From: Saccharibacillus kuerlensis DSM 22868
GTDB lineage: Bacteria > Bacillota > Bacilli > Paenibacillales > Paenibacillaceae
NCBI RefSeq assembly: GCF_000378145.1
Contig: NZ_KB899281.1
Span: forward strand, 1-64,000
DNA: 64,000 nucleotides
Direction of reading: 5' to 3'
The stretch's first letter is position 1, and each line of letters begins with the position of its first letter. This document shows positions 26,935 to 34,592 of this stretch, piece after piece. The translations under genes and the position numbers were made by a program. The notes beneath the pieces are model-generated. The model saw only the letters and a list, made by a program, of their open reading frames with translations. It ran no database searches and was not told where the DNA came from.

Positions 26935-28023
26935 ATGAAAATTGCCGTGATCGGCGTAGGGCTGATCGGCGGCTCGCTGGCACTGTGCTTCCGCGGGAAG
27001 CCGGATATCGAGCTCGTCGGATTTTCCCATCGGCAGGATCTCGCCGATCTGTGCGTGGAACGCGGAGTCGTCGACTCCGCGACCCTGTCGTTGGAAGAAG
27101 CGGTGCAAGACGCCGACTTTATTTTTCTCTCCACTCCTGTCGGATTGCTGGAGACATACTTGGAACAAATCAACGCCCTGCCGCTGAAAAAAGGCTGCAT
27201 CGTTACCGATGTGGGCAGCACCAAAGCTTCGATTGCCGGAAGAGCGAGAGAGTTGGACTGGGGCGAAGCCTGCTTCATCGGCGGTCACCCAATGGCCGGT
27301 TCAGAACGCTCGGGTGTGCAGGCGGCGACTTCGCTGCTGTTCGAAAATGCTTATTATGTGCTGACACCTGAACCTGACACCGATCCTAAATCAACCGAAG
27401 CGCTTACCCGGCTGCTTGAGTTGACACGAGCCAAAGTGATCTGCTTGGAACCGACTCAGCACGACGAAATTGTAGGTGCAATCAGCCATCTGCCGCATAT
27501 TATCGCTGTAGCGCTTGTCAATCAGATAAGCGGTTATCATGACAATAATCCGCTATATCGTACGCTGGCCGCAGGCGGTTTTCGTGATATTACCCGAATT
27601 GCGTCCAGTGATCCCGTCGTCTGGCGTGACATTTTACTGAACAACCGCTTCAATCTGTTAAAGCTTCTACGCGATTGGAACGAACAGGTAGAAGGATTTA
27701 TTGATCAACTTGAGCGTGAAGATGGAGAGGGAATCTCGGAACGCTTCCGCAGCGCCGGCGATTTCCGCAACGAACTGCCTGAACGGCGTAAAGGTGCAAT
27801 TGCCAAAACGTACGACTTGTACCTCGATGTTCCCGACCATCCAGGCATTATCGGCCGTATTACGACTGAACTCGGTTCACGAGGCATCAACCTGAGCAAC
27901 CTGCAGATCATCGAGAGCCGGGAGGATGTACCGGGCCTGATGCGGCTGTCTTTCCGGGACGAAGTGCATATGGAACGGGCGAAGGAATCTTTGGAGTCGT
28001 TGGAGTTTGATGTATATGTGTGA
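26935..28023 (+). CDS. tyrA: Prephenate dehydrogenase
   Basis: TyrA oxidises prephenate to 4-hydroxyphenylpyruvate on the way to tyrosine. The 362-residue protein has a Rossmann domain (MKIAVIGVGLIGGSLALCF), the catalytic region IGGHPMAGSERSG, VICLEPTQHDEIVGAISHLPH, and a C-terminal ACT domain (LYLDVPDHPGIIGRITTEL) that probably senses an aromatic amino acid. A strong terminator follows. The EPSP synthase gene that comes next in B. subtilis is absent. Confidence 0.95.
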   Translation: MKIAVIGVGLIGGSLALCFRGKPDIELVGFSHRQDLADLCVERGVVDSATLSLEEAVQDADFIFLSTPVGLLETYLEQINALPLKKGCIVTDVGSTKASIAGRARELDWGEACFIGGHPMAGSERSGVQAATSLLFENAYYVLTPEPDTDPKSTEALTRLLELTRAKVICLEPTQHDEIVGAISHLPHIIAVALVNQISGYHDNNPLYRTLAAGGFRDITRIASSDPVVWRDILLNNRFNLLKLLRDWNEQVEGFIDQLEREDGEGISERFRSAGDFRNELPERRKGAIAKTYDLYLDVPDHPGIIGRITTELGSRGINLSNLQIIESREDVPGLMRLSFRDEVHMERAKESLESLEFDVYV

Positions 28024-28059
28024 CAATAGGACGACAAAATAAATAAAATAAGATGAATA

Positions 28060-28094
28060 AAAAAGGCTGTAGAGCAATTTCTACGGCCTTTTTA
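28060..28094 (+). terminator. Intrinsic terminator of hisC-tyrA
   Basis: AAAAAGGCTGTAGA and TCTACGGCCTTTTTA form a long stem with flanking A and T runs, probably active in both directions. Confidence 0.88.
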
Positions 28095-28134
28095 TAAGGT
28101 TATTGTTTTTTGAACAAAAAAGGAAAAGAAAGCG

Positions 28135-28163
28135 TTGACATTTTGGAAGCGTATACATATAAT
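28135..28163 (+). promoter_or_regulatory. Perfect consensus sigma-A promoter (orphan)
   Basis: TTGACA at 28135-28140, a 17-bp spacer and TATAAT at 28158-28163, both hexamers perfect. The nearest gene starts over 300 bp away, beyond a terminator. Confidence 0.8.
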
Positions 28164-28169
28164 AAAAGT

Positions 28170-28252
28170 ACAGTATGGTTTCTCTCCACTCCTATACCAC
28201 TAGTGTACTCAGAGTAGTACGCAGGCCGCTCACAGTGAGCGGTCTTTTTTTG
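28170..28252 (+). ncRNA. Candidate small RNA or attenuated leader of about 80 nt
   Basis: The transcript expected from the promoter at 28135 would run from near 28170 to the T-run of the terminator at 28245-28251. It can fold a central hairpin around GTACTC/GAGTAGTAC (28205-28220) before the terminator stem. An ATG at 28175 opens a frame, but it lacks a ribosome site and runs through the terminator. No known RNA family was recognised. Confidence 0.5.
28224..28251 (+). terminator. Intrinsic terminator of the candidate small RNA
   Basis: GGCCGCTCA, loop CAG, TGAGCGGTC (9 bp with one G-U) then TTTTTTT. Confidence 0.88.
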
Positions 28253-28406
28253 TGTTCATTTATCTTCGGAATTATGCAGCAGACTTGCGAATTTTGTGTT
28301 TTTTTTCGCGAATTTTGCTTATTCATCGTGGCAAAAGTTATTCTTCCGGGTAAAAGCAAGATATAAGTTTACTGATCAAGCGATTCTTAGCTATGACACA
28401 GAGATG

Positions 28407-28434
28407 CAGGCTGCCCGAAGTGCCGGGCAGCCTG
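28407..28434. other. Perfect 11-bp hairpin before the gene at 28475
   Basis: CAGGCTGCCCG, loop AAGTGC, CGGGCAGCCTG. There is no T-run, and it ends about 26 nt before the AAGGAGG ribosome site. It may shape the 5' leader of the next gene. The rest of 28253-28474 is AT-rich with nothing recognisable. Confidence 0.5.
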
Positions 28435-28474
28435 CTGATGTGAATGCGGCGGAGCACGCAAGGAGGAGTAAGAC

Positions 28475-28822
28475 ATGGCCGAAATAAAGCCAAAACTGCA
28501 GTCGCTGCGTATACCGGCCGGATGGAAAGTTGATGTGAATACGCTGTACGAATTGGAGCCTTCTCTTCAGACGATTGATTGGTTTTCCGGTTCTATCTTG
28601 TTCAGCGCCGTTCAGCGGAAACTCGGTTATGAGGTATATGTGCGTTGGGAACCGCAGAGCGATCCAGCGGGAGTTTTTTTCCTGCAGCGTTATTTGCTTA
28701 AGTATGAGGAACAAGGCGACAGCGTACTTGAAGGTTATTTTGTCGATGAGCAGCGGATCGGTGATCGTCAACGGCTGGTCGAACGGCTGGAAGCGTATAT
28801 GTTGATGTCCGAATGGACTTGA
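28475..28822 (+). CDS. Conserved-looking hypothetical protein, 115 aa
   Basis: I do not recognise the family with confidence. The product is soluble, acidic and without a signal peptide; it contains YEVYVRWEPQSDPAGVFFLQRY and ends EAYMLMSEWT. The ATG has a strong AAGGAGGAG site and codon use like its neighbours, so the gene is real. It sits where B. subtilis carries ypiB/ypiF after the aromatic cluster. A YpiF-like role is possible by position only. Confidence 0.65.
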   Translation: MAEIKPKLQSLRIPAGWKVDVNTLYELEPSLQTIDWFSGSILFSAVQRKLGYEVYVRWEPQSDPAGVFFLQRYLLKYEEQGDSVLEGYFVDEQRIGDRQRLVERLEAYMLMSEWT

Positions 28823-29039
28823 CGTATTACTTTTGCGCATAGACTGCGGCAGTGCCGGCTTGATGCCGAAGCTGCCGCTTTTGTTTTGCTCATTTGTTTT
28901 ACTCCGATGCTTTACTCAAAGAGACGTAAGGAACATGTCTAGAAGCAGCAGTAATCATTTTGACTTGAACTGAACGCATTCACATAGGATACTGTAGGAT
29001 AAGCACTTAGTGAGAACGAAGCTGTAAAGGAGCCAGGTT

Positions 29040-29765
29040 ATGACGAATTGGGCAGAAATAGCAAGAACTAAAAACGTGCATGCCGTCCGCACGGCGGCCG
29101 GCGAATTGGATGTAAACGAGAGAGACGAACGGGGACGCACGCCATTGATGCTGTTTATGACATATAAGCTGCCGACCGAAGCCGTAGAAATTTTGCTCGA
29201 AAAAGGTGCAGAGATCGAAGTTACAGACAAATTGGGCGAGACGGCACTGCTGAAAGCAATCAAATTCCACCAAGAAGGTGCGGTTAAGCTGCTGTTGAAA
29301 TATGGGGCGCAGATCGATTCGCCGCGCGGAATCCGTGCAACGGCGTGGAATGAAGCCGCTTCGCGCGGCGATCGTGCTCTGGCTGATCTGCTGGCCGATA
29401 CAAGAGGAGCGGTAAGGCTTACGCTTACATCGGAAGAGCAGACAACCTTGGACAGTCTGCTTCATGAGGAGAACCGGAATGTACTGCTTCAAACGATCCG
29501 CCGAATCGATTCTCCCGTACTCCTGCATGCTTTCGTGAACAAATACAATTGGGAAGACGGTCCGGAATTGATGTTTGCCGTTATGGAAAATCCGTCTTGT
29601 GCTGAAATTACTCTCCTTGATATGTACGATTTAGCCGACGGCGACTATTGGCTGGATCTACGTGAGGAAGATTACGCGGAAGATGAGCAAAGACGGAAAT
29701 TTAGGAAGCTGGCCGAGCAGCTGCGTTCTAGGCTGGAAGCTTCGATGCCGGAATTGGGACGCTGA
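29040..29765 (+). CDS. Ankyrin-repeat protein with a DUF4274-like C-terminus
   Basis: The 241-residue cytosolic protein begins with about three ankyrin repeats in residues 10-110 (ERGRTPLMLFM, LGETALLKAIKFHQEGAVKLLLKYGA and ATAWNEAASRGDRALADLLA). A second domain follows with HAFVNKYNWEDGPELMFAV and LLDMYDLADGDYWL, which resembles DUF4274. Ankyrin repeats bind protein partners. DUF4274 proteins are of unknown function; from memory they often lie near toxin-immunity loci. AAGGAG precedes ATG 29040. Confidence 0.8.
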   Translation: MTNWAEIARTKNVHAVRTAAGELDVNERDERGRTPLMLFMTYKLPTEAVEILLEKGAEIEVTDKLGETALLKAIKFHQEGAVKLLLKYGAQIDSPRGIRATAWNEAASRGDRALADLLADTRGAVRLTLTSEEQTTLDSLLHEENRNVLLQTIRRIDSPVLLHAFVNKYNWEDGPELMFAVMENPSCAEITLLDMYDLADGDYWLDLREEDYAEDEQRRKFRKLAEQLRSRLEASMPELGR

Positions 29766-29821
29766 TTGACACCGATCTGCGAAGCAGCTGTCGAAGAATG
29801 GGAAGTTTAGCAGGACCATTC

Positions 29822-29845
29822 GCGCGGTTAAGTCCGCGCATTTTA
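29822..29845 (+). terminator. Short GC hairpin with weak T-tail
   Basis: GCGCGG, loop TTAAGT, CCGCGC followed by ATTTTAT, between the ankyrin gene and the next gene. A weak terminator or mRNA structure. Confidence 0.45.
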
Positions 29846-29863
29846 TAGATCGGAGGACGGACA

Positions 29864-30307
29864 GTGAACAGAGAACAGGCGGTCGAGCGATTGAAGAAAC
29901 ACGCCTTTTTGCAGGAAGATACAGAGGATGCGGAAGCTCAAAATGGTTTTCTGGGGATGCTGCGTCCTTTTCAGGGAGAATTGATTGAGGAAAACTTCCG
30001 TGAAGTGATGGAAATCTTGGATGTATTGGCGGAGGAGCTGGAACAGGATAAGCTTGATCGGACCATCCTGTCATGTTTATGGGGGATCTGTCAATATGGA
30101 CGGGCGTGGGCAGTCGAACCTGACGGTATGCTGCGAAGCAGCGAGCTTATTTCCGATGAGCAGCTCAAACAGATGGCACAGTGGATCGATATGCTGTCCT
30201 ACGCCGTTACGATGCTGCTTGAGGGCGGAGGACGAGAGGAAGCGTTCTGGACTTACAAGGAATATTTGAATGAACAAGAGCGTATCCGTAAAAAGAACGA
30301 ATTCTGA
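29864..30307 (+). CDS. Uncharacterised acidic helical protein, 147 aa
   Basis: No family recognised. The product is soluble and rich in Glu, Leu and Ala, with ENFREVMEILDVLAEELEQDK and the hydrophobic WIDMLSYAVTMLLEGG. No signal peptide or membrane anchor is clear. GTG 29864 follows GGAGGACGG. The gene ends 15 nt before the 30322 gene and is probably cotranscribed with it. Together with the ankyrin gene it fills the interval where B. subtilis has qcrABC. Confidence 0.65.
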   Translation: MNREQAVERLKKHAFLQEDTEDAEAQNGFLGMLRPFQGELIEENFREVMEILDVLAEELEQDKLDRTILSCLWGICQYGRAWAVEPDGMLRSSELISDEQLKQMAQWIDMLSYAVTMLLEGGGREEAFWTYKEYLNEQERIRKKNEF

Positions 30308-30321
30308 TCGGGAGGGAAAAG

Positions 30322-30942
30322 ATGGTGCAGATCACGAAAACAAAAATGATCGGATCACGCACATTTACGGTCAAGTGCGATGAATCTTTGGAGAAGCAGG
30401 GAGAGTTCTTGTTGAATCTGTTTCGGGATACGGAAGAAAAGGCGGGCCTTCTGGAAGACGGTATGAAAATTCAAGTCGGCTGGAGCATTTTGTTTGTGCA
30501 CGAACTGGATCGGGACAATGTTGAAATTCTGGCGCCGGATTATACAACGAATCCGTTCGCGCGCACAACCGACGATCTGTCTGCCACGCTCTCCGTGCAG
30601 CTGGCGCAAAATCAGGTATTGAAGATGACAGGTGCCACAGGAGAAACGGTTTTGTTCCAGGACACACTGGTTTCCTCGGAACAAGCGTTAGCAGCGGATC
30701 GCGTCTACCTAGAGCGAACTGATCATCGGGAAGACGGTCGTTCGGGATGGTACTTGGGCCCGGTCGAAGGGCAGGTCGAACAAGAGGATCTGCGCTTGTA
30801 CTACGTATTTCAGCTGTTCAATACACATCCCGGCGTGCTGAAAATGCTGCTGCTTCCCAAAGGGTATGTAGCCGTGTTGAACGATGGTGATGTAGAAGCC
30901 GTACTTGATCCGGAAGATCGGAATGTATGGCCGACCGGTTGA
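30322..30942 (+). CDS. Uncharacterised protein, possibly Imm33/DUF2185-like
   Basis: The 206-residue soluble protein has no signal peptide. Its C-terminal third (SGWYLGPVEGQ, then LFNTHPGVLKMLLLPKGYVAVL) resembles the DUF2185/Imm33 immunity domain from memory; this is tentative. The N-terminal part (VGWSILFVHELDRDNVEILAPDY) was not recognised. The start follows GGGAGGG. It is the last of three small genes, and a strong terminator follows. Confidence 0.6.
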   Translation: MVQITKTKMIGSRTFTVKCDESLEKQGEFLLNLFRDTEEKAGLLEDGMKIQVGWSILFVHELDRDNVEILAPDYTTNPFARTTDDLSATLSVQLAQNQVLKMTGATGETVLFQDTLVSSEQALAADRVYLERTDHREDGRSGWYLGPVEGQVEQEDLRLYYVFQLFNTHPGVLKMLLLPKGYVAVLNDGDVEAVLDPEDRNVWPTG

Positions 30943-30995
30943 ACAGACGCAATTTAAGACGCAACCCTAAATAGGAGTAAGACAGGTTGTAAGGC

Positions 30996-31031
30996 AAAAA
31001 GCTCTGCAGACCGCTTTTGCAGAGCTTTTTA
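30996..31031 (+). terminator. Intrinsic terminator after 30942
   Basis: AAAAAGCTCTGCA and TGCAGAGCTTTTT form a perfect 13-bp stem around a 9-nt loop, with A/T runs on both sides. Confidence 0.92.
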
Positions 31032-31165
31032 CGATGCGAAAACTACACGGCAACCAGACAAAATGGTTGGAAAACAGGGTGAAAGTATAGAAAAAAGAGA
31101 AAGTTGGCCGCACTCTGCAACTTTTTTCTGAACACGCACGTCTAATGGTCGATTACCCGGCTTTT

Positions 31166-31193
31166 TTGCAAAGTACGGGCATTGTGATAAAAT
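31166..31193 (+). promoter_or_regulatory. Candidate promoter of the first ECF sigma gene
   Basis: TTGCAA at 31166-31171 and TAAAAT at 31188-31193 with a 16-bp spacer. It resembles a vegetative promoter; an autoregulated ECF promoter was not identified. Confidence 0.4.
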
Positions 31194-31240
31194 GGGCTGT
31201 AGAGTTTTTTTGCGGCGAGCGAGGGAGGGGCACGTTTTCG

Positions 31241-31846
31241 ATGGAAGATTCCCAGTTGATTCGGGAAATTAAAGCGGGGAATGTCGAACTTTACTCGGTT
31301 CTAATGCGACGTTATCAGCGCAAAATCCTGGCATTTACGTATTATATGTTGAAGGGCGCGGGCCTCGGCCATCTTGCCGAAGACGTCAGTTCGGAAACTT
31401 TTTATAAAGCATTCAAGAGTCTTCAGTCATTCCGGGAAGTGGAAGCTTCCTTCTCGACATGGCTGTATACAATTGCCAGAAATACGGCACTTAGCGAACT
31501 GCGTCGCCACCGTACAACGAATGTACCGCTTGAAGATGGCGAATTGATTACCGATTCGTCGGTTGAAGCGGCACCGGAACAGGCGCTGCTGCGCAGCGAA
31601 CAGGTTGGCATGGTACGGACGGCAATCGATAACCTGCCGGAGAAGCAGCGCGCTGCGCTAATCCTTCGCGAATACGATCAGATGGACTATCAGGAAATTG
31701 CACGCATTCTGGGTCAGAGTATCAGTTCAGTCAAGTCTCTGCTGTTCCGGGCACGACTCAGTATCAAAAATCAGTTGGAACCCTACTATTACGGACTGGT
31801 CTACGAAGAGGAGATCTACAAGGGGATGAGACCGAATGAAGGGTAG
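31241..31846 (+). CDS. ECF-type RNA polymerase sigma factor
   Basis: The 201-residue protein has region 2 (LMRRYQRKILAFTYYML, then AEDVSSETFYKAFKSLQSF) and region 4 (LPEKQRAALILREYDQMDYQEIARILGQS, ending SVKSLLFRARLSIKNQL) of group 4 sigma factors. It directs core polymerase to stress or envelope promoters. A C-terminal tail of about 25 residues (PYYYGLVYEEEIYKG) goes beyond region 4. ATG 31241 follows GAGGGAGGGG. It overlaps the membrane protein gene at 31836, its likely anti-sigma factor. The regulon is unknown. Confidence 0.92.
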   Translation: MEDSQLIREIKAGNVELYSVLMRRYQRKILAFTYYMLKGAGLGHLAEDVSSETFYKAFKSLQSFREVEASFSTWLYTIARNTALSELRRHRTTNVPLEDGELITDSSVEAAPEQALLRSEQVGMVRTAIDNLPEKQRAALILREYDQMDYQEIARILGQSISSVKSLLFRARLSIKNQLEPYYYGLVYEEEIYKGMRPNEG

Positions 31847-32456
31847 AGAAGATGGCGGACACCGGATAGGGATGCGCTGGAATTCTCATACACAGCGCCC
31901 CATCGATGCGAAAGACGGATCGTTTCGTCCGGAGGATCGACTGGACGAATCGTTCGACTCTGATGGATTTTCAGATTTGGACGATCTGCTGCAGGAGGCG
32001 GCCTTAGACATACCGGAAATGAACGCCGAGCGAATGAATCGCAGCGTGATGGACCGGATTTATGAAGAGTCTCCTTGGCTGCTTCCGGGCGAAACCAAGA
32101 CTTATGCTTCGCAGCATCGGTTTCGCAGCCGTGCGGCCGTCTGGATCGCTGCGCTGCTCGCCGTCTTTCTCGTCAGTTTCGTGTATCTCGCGGGTTGGGG
32201 AATTCCAGACCAGCAGAAGAGCGCAGCTCAAAATGTTCCTGCCGGTGTGATTTTGCAGCCGCTGATGGTAAAAGCGGGTGCGTCTGACTCAGCGGATACC
32301 GAGGCGGATGATCAGCAGACTTCAGGCCGCGGCATTGTTGATCCTTTGGTTGCCCAAATTGGGCCTACGCATCCGCAGTACTGGATGTTCTTATCACTGA
32401 CCGGGATGGGGCTTGCGCTGCTGTCGTTGACTCGGCTTGCAACGATGCGCAAATAA
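31836..32456 (+). CDS. Putative membrane anti-sigma factor
   Basis: The 206-residue product overlaps the sigma gene by 11 nt, the usual arrangement of ECF and anti-sigma pairs. An acidic cytosolic N-terminus (about 1-95) is followed by a membrane segment (AAVWIAALLAVFLVSFVYLA), an external region of about 60 residues, and a second hydrophobic segment near the C-terminus (YWMFLSLTGMGLALLSL). It lacks the zinc motif HxxxCxxC of classic anti-sigma domains, so the role is inferred from context and topology. PrsW at 2413 is a possible protease for it. Confidence 0.7.
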   Translation: MKGREDGGHRIGMRWNSHTQRPIDAKDGSFRPEDRLDESFDSDGFSDLDDLLQEAALDIPEMNAERMNRSVMDRIYEESPWLLPGETKTYASQHRFRSRAAVWIAALLAVFLVSFVYLAGWGIPDQQKSAAQNVPAGVILQPLMVKAGASDSADTEADDQQTSGRGIVDPLVAQIGPTHPQYWMFLSLTGMGLALLSLTRLATMRK

Positions 32457-32503
32457 TGGACACGAATTGTATGCAAAGCTTATAGAGAGGTTGGGAGACG
32501 TTG

Positions 32504-33109
32504 ATGCTAATCGGATTGATCAGACACGGACTTACCGACTGGAATGCGGCAGGCCGGATACAGGGTCGAAGCGATATTCCGCTTAACGATGAAGGACGGA
32601 AACAAGCAGGTAGGTTGGCCGAACGACTTGCGGAAGAATCGCAGCAGTGGGATTTCGTGATTTCCAGCAATCTACTAAGGGCAGAAGAGACGGCGAAGAT
32701 TATCGCCGACAAACTAAACCTGCCGCTGCTTGAAGCGGATGCCCGATTGACGGAGCGGGGATTTGGTCAAGTAGAAGGGTTGACGCTGGCTGAACGGGAA
32801 GAACGTTTTGGAGCCGATTGGAATATGAGAGATTTGGGGCAGGAGAAACTTGAAGCGCTTGAAGAGCGCATGCTTGCCTTTATGGCTGATTTGGAGATTA
32901 AATATCCGGATCGTAATGTTTTGGTCGTTACTCACGGTGGTCTGCTCGCCCAATTGTATACGTCTTTATATAAGGATCGATTGACGGAACGAATCGGAAA
33001 CCTGTCTCTTACCGTATTGGAAAAGAGAGAGGACTTGTGGGAACCGTTGATTTTCAACTGCACGAAGCATCTGCTTGCCGAAGCTTCGTCAAGCGAAAAC
33101 AGGAATTAA
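32504..33109 (+). CDS. Histidine phosphatase family protein (phosphoglycerate mutase-like)
   Basis: The 201-residue protein begins MLIGLIRHGLTDWNAAGRIQG, with the catalytic RHG motif. It also has SSNLLRAEETAKII (second Arg), the acid residue in RLTERGFGQVEG, and VVTHGGLLAQL (second His). It removes phosphate from a small molecule; the substrate is not predictable. ATG 32504 is 6 nt after GGGAG; a TTG directly before it is the alternative. It stands alone with its own terminator. Confidence 0.9.
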   Translation: MLIGLIRHGLTDWNAAGRIQGRSDIPLNDEGRKQAGRLAERLAEESQQWDFVISSNLLRAEETAKIIADKLNLPLLEADARLTERGFGQVEGLTLAEREERFGADWNMRDLGQEKLEALEERMLAFMADLEIKYPDRNVLVVTHGGLLAQLYTSLYKDRLTERIGNLSLTVLEKREDLWEPLIFNCTKHLLAEASSSENRN

Positions 33110-33122
33110 ATAGTTGGAGTTC

Positions 33123-33159
33123 AAGCCTTTTCCGATTTCTTCGGAGAAAGGCTTTTTTT
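33123..33159 (+). terminator. Intrinsic terminator after the histidine phosphatase gene
   Basis: AAGCCTTT and AAAGGCTT with an inner TCCGA/TCGGA-type stem, then TTTTTTT. The following 255 bp (33160-33414) hold no convincing gene or site. Confidence 0.88.
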
Positions 33160-33414
33160 GTTTTAATGCTGACGGAAAATTCTTGCTAAATAAAATTGGC
33201 ATTTTTTTTCGAATCATGGTGCACATTCAGCGATTATGGTTATAAACAGGGAAAGGAGTTGCTTTCTTTTCTCTTGCTTCTTAGGAAACGAGAAAAATGA
33301 TCACGCTCCCAATTTTTCACTTAAGGGTTCGCGGGGGAATCCTGAACATGTCTACAGTCGTCGAAGCATAAGCAATAGTCGGTGATGATACGATAAACTC
33401 GGGAGGTGCGTCCT

Positions 33415-33618
33415 TTGGACAAGATGAAAGCTGCTTACGAAGTGATGTTGGGTCTGGCCGCCGAGATGGTATGGGATGAAGCGCTGCGTCTACGGCGCTG
33501 CGAAACGCTGCAGCAGGACATTGATGCGGCACTTGCCAGAGGAGATGAATTGGCTTTTCTGGCACTGACAAGTGAGCTAAAAACACTAGAACGCAATACG
33601 ACGTTGACTCCATCTTGA
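33415..33618 (+). CDS. Small IDEAL-domain protein, 67 aa
   Basis: The product carries LQQDIDAALARGDELAFLAL, a clear match to the IDEAL motif (IDxAL, then GD.xxFxxL) found at the C-terminus of YpiB-like and ComK-operon proteins in Bacilli. Function is unknown, probably protein-protein contact. The TTG at 33415 is 8 nt after GGGAGG. GTG 33406 falls inside that site, and ATG 33424 is a shorter alternative. A strong terminator follows. Confidence 0.82.
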   Translation: MDKMKAAYEVMLGLAAEMVWDEALRLRRCETLQQDIDAALARGDELAFLALTSELKTLERNTTLTPS

Positions 33619-33665
33619 TGCTTGCCAACTAGAAGACGTGAAAGTTAAAATAGAAGCGGGTTCAT

Positions 33666-33699
33666 AAAAAGCCTGGTCGCAAATGCGGCCAGGCTTTTT
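33666..33699 (+). terminator. Intrinsic terminator after the IDEAL gene
   Basis: AAAAAGCCTGGTCGC, loop AAAT, GCGGCCAGGCTTTTT: a 15-bp stem, likely bidirectional. Confidence 0.9.
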
Positions 33700-33762
33700 A
33701 TGGGGAATGCGGCCTTGCATCATTCTACAGGGCCGTTTCAATTTTTGTACGGGAGGAACGAC

Positions 33763-34422
33763 ATGTTATTTTCGTGGTTATGGGGCCGTGCCCTTTTGAC
33801 CGACCGCCGAATTCTCTGGCTGCTGTTTGTCAGCAATCTGATCGGGACGATTTACGGTTATTACTGGTACGGGAATCAGCTGGTTGACGTTTGGAACACT
33901 CATCCGGTATGGCAAATCGTTTTCGTACCGGACAGTCCAACAGGAAGCCTGTTTTTCACACTTGCGGTACTTGGGCTTTTATTTCCTCCGTCCTCGCGCT
34001 TTATGCGTGCAATTGTCCGCCTGATTGAAGCGCTGGCCGTAGTGACGTCTGTGAAATACGGAGTCTGGGCAATCACTATTATTTTCTGGGACGCTGCGCT
34101 TGGACAGTCTATTCATCCCTTGAGCTGGATGCTGATCTTTTCACACGGTATTATGGCGCTGGAAGCTCTTCTCTATGTGAGATTTTTCAGCCTCGGAACA
34201 CTCTGGCTTATACCGGCCGCAGTTTGGACTTTTGCCAATGACACCGTCGATTATACATACGGCATCTTTCCTTATTTATCGGCGCAGCATCTGGAGCGGC
34301 TGGATCAGGTGCGGAACTTTACATTTGCGCTGACGGCTGCAAGCGTGCTGGCCGGATGGTTGTCCATTCGCGGTGCAGGCAGAGGCAGCCGTTCGGTGGA
34401 GCCTATGAAAAGAGTGAGATGA
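33763..34422 (+). CDS. ypjA: DUF1405 membrane protein (YpjA-like)
   Basis: The 219-residue protein has about six membrane segments and family features: RRILWLLFVSNLIGTIYGYYWY near the N-terminus, FVPDSPTGSLFF, and ANDTVDYTYGIFPYL. Function is unknown. ATG 33763 after GGGAGGAACG is preferred; the frame extends back to 33700 inside the preceding terminator. In B. subtilis ypjA lies between qcrC and the ypjD-dapB genes, so this marks a return to conserved order. Confidence 0.88.
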   Translation: MLFSWLWGRALLTDRRILWLLFVSNLIGTIYGYYWYGNQLVDVWNTHPVWQIVFVPDSPTGSLFFTLAVLGLLFPPSSRFMRAIVRLIEALAVVTSVKYGVWAITIIFWDAALGQSIHPLSWMLIFSHGIMALEALLYVRFFSLGTLWLIPAAVWTFANDTVDYTYGIFPYLSAQHLERLDQVRNFTFALTAASVLAGWLSIRGAGRGSRSVEPMKRVR

Positions 34423-34423
34423 G

Positions 34424-34458
34424 GGACGCTGTCTTCTATGTAGACTGCTTTTCACAGT
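34424..34458 (+). repeat. Direct repeat copy 1 downstream of ypjA
   Basis: A 35-nt unit starting GGACGCTGTCTTCT and ending CTTTTCACAGT recurs 49 bp downstream with two differences. TTCACAG/CTGTGAA at 34451-34467 forms a hairpin at its 3' edge. Confidence 0.75.
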
Positions 34459-34472
34459 TTCTGTGAATGTAA

Positions 34473-34507
34473 GGACGCTGTCTTCTGTGCAGACTGCTTT
34501 TCACAGT
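34473..34507 (+). repeat. Direct repeat copy 2 downstream of ypjA
   Basis: Second copy of the 35-nt unit (33 of 35 identical). The hairpin partner is not kept after this copy. It may be a recent local duplication or a tandem binding site before the MazG-like gene. Confidence 0.75.
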
Positions 34508-34592
34508 AAAACAATTTGTGTTCAAAAACCCTTTGCGATAACATAGGGAAGAATGCAACTGAGCTTAGATCACGGAGGAGGCTGACGCCGGC

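Noticed and set aside
28175-28366. Small ORF within the candidate small RNA
   Set aside because: No ribosome site, and it passes through a strong terminator.
28296-28487. Small ORF before the gene at 28475
   Set aside because: No ribosome site; it overlaps an AT-rich stretch and the 28407 hairpin, and it runs into a better-supported gene.
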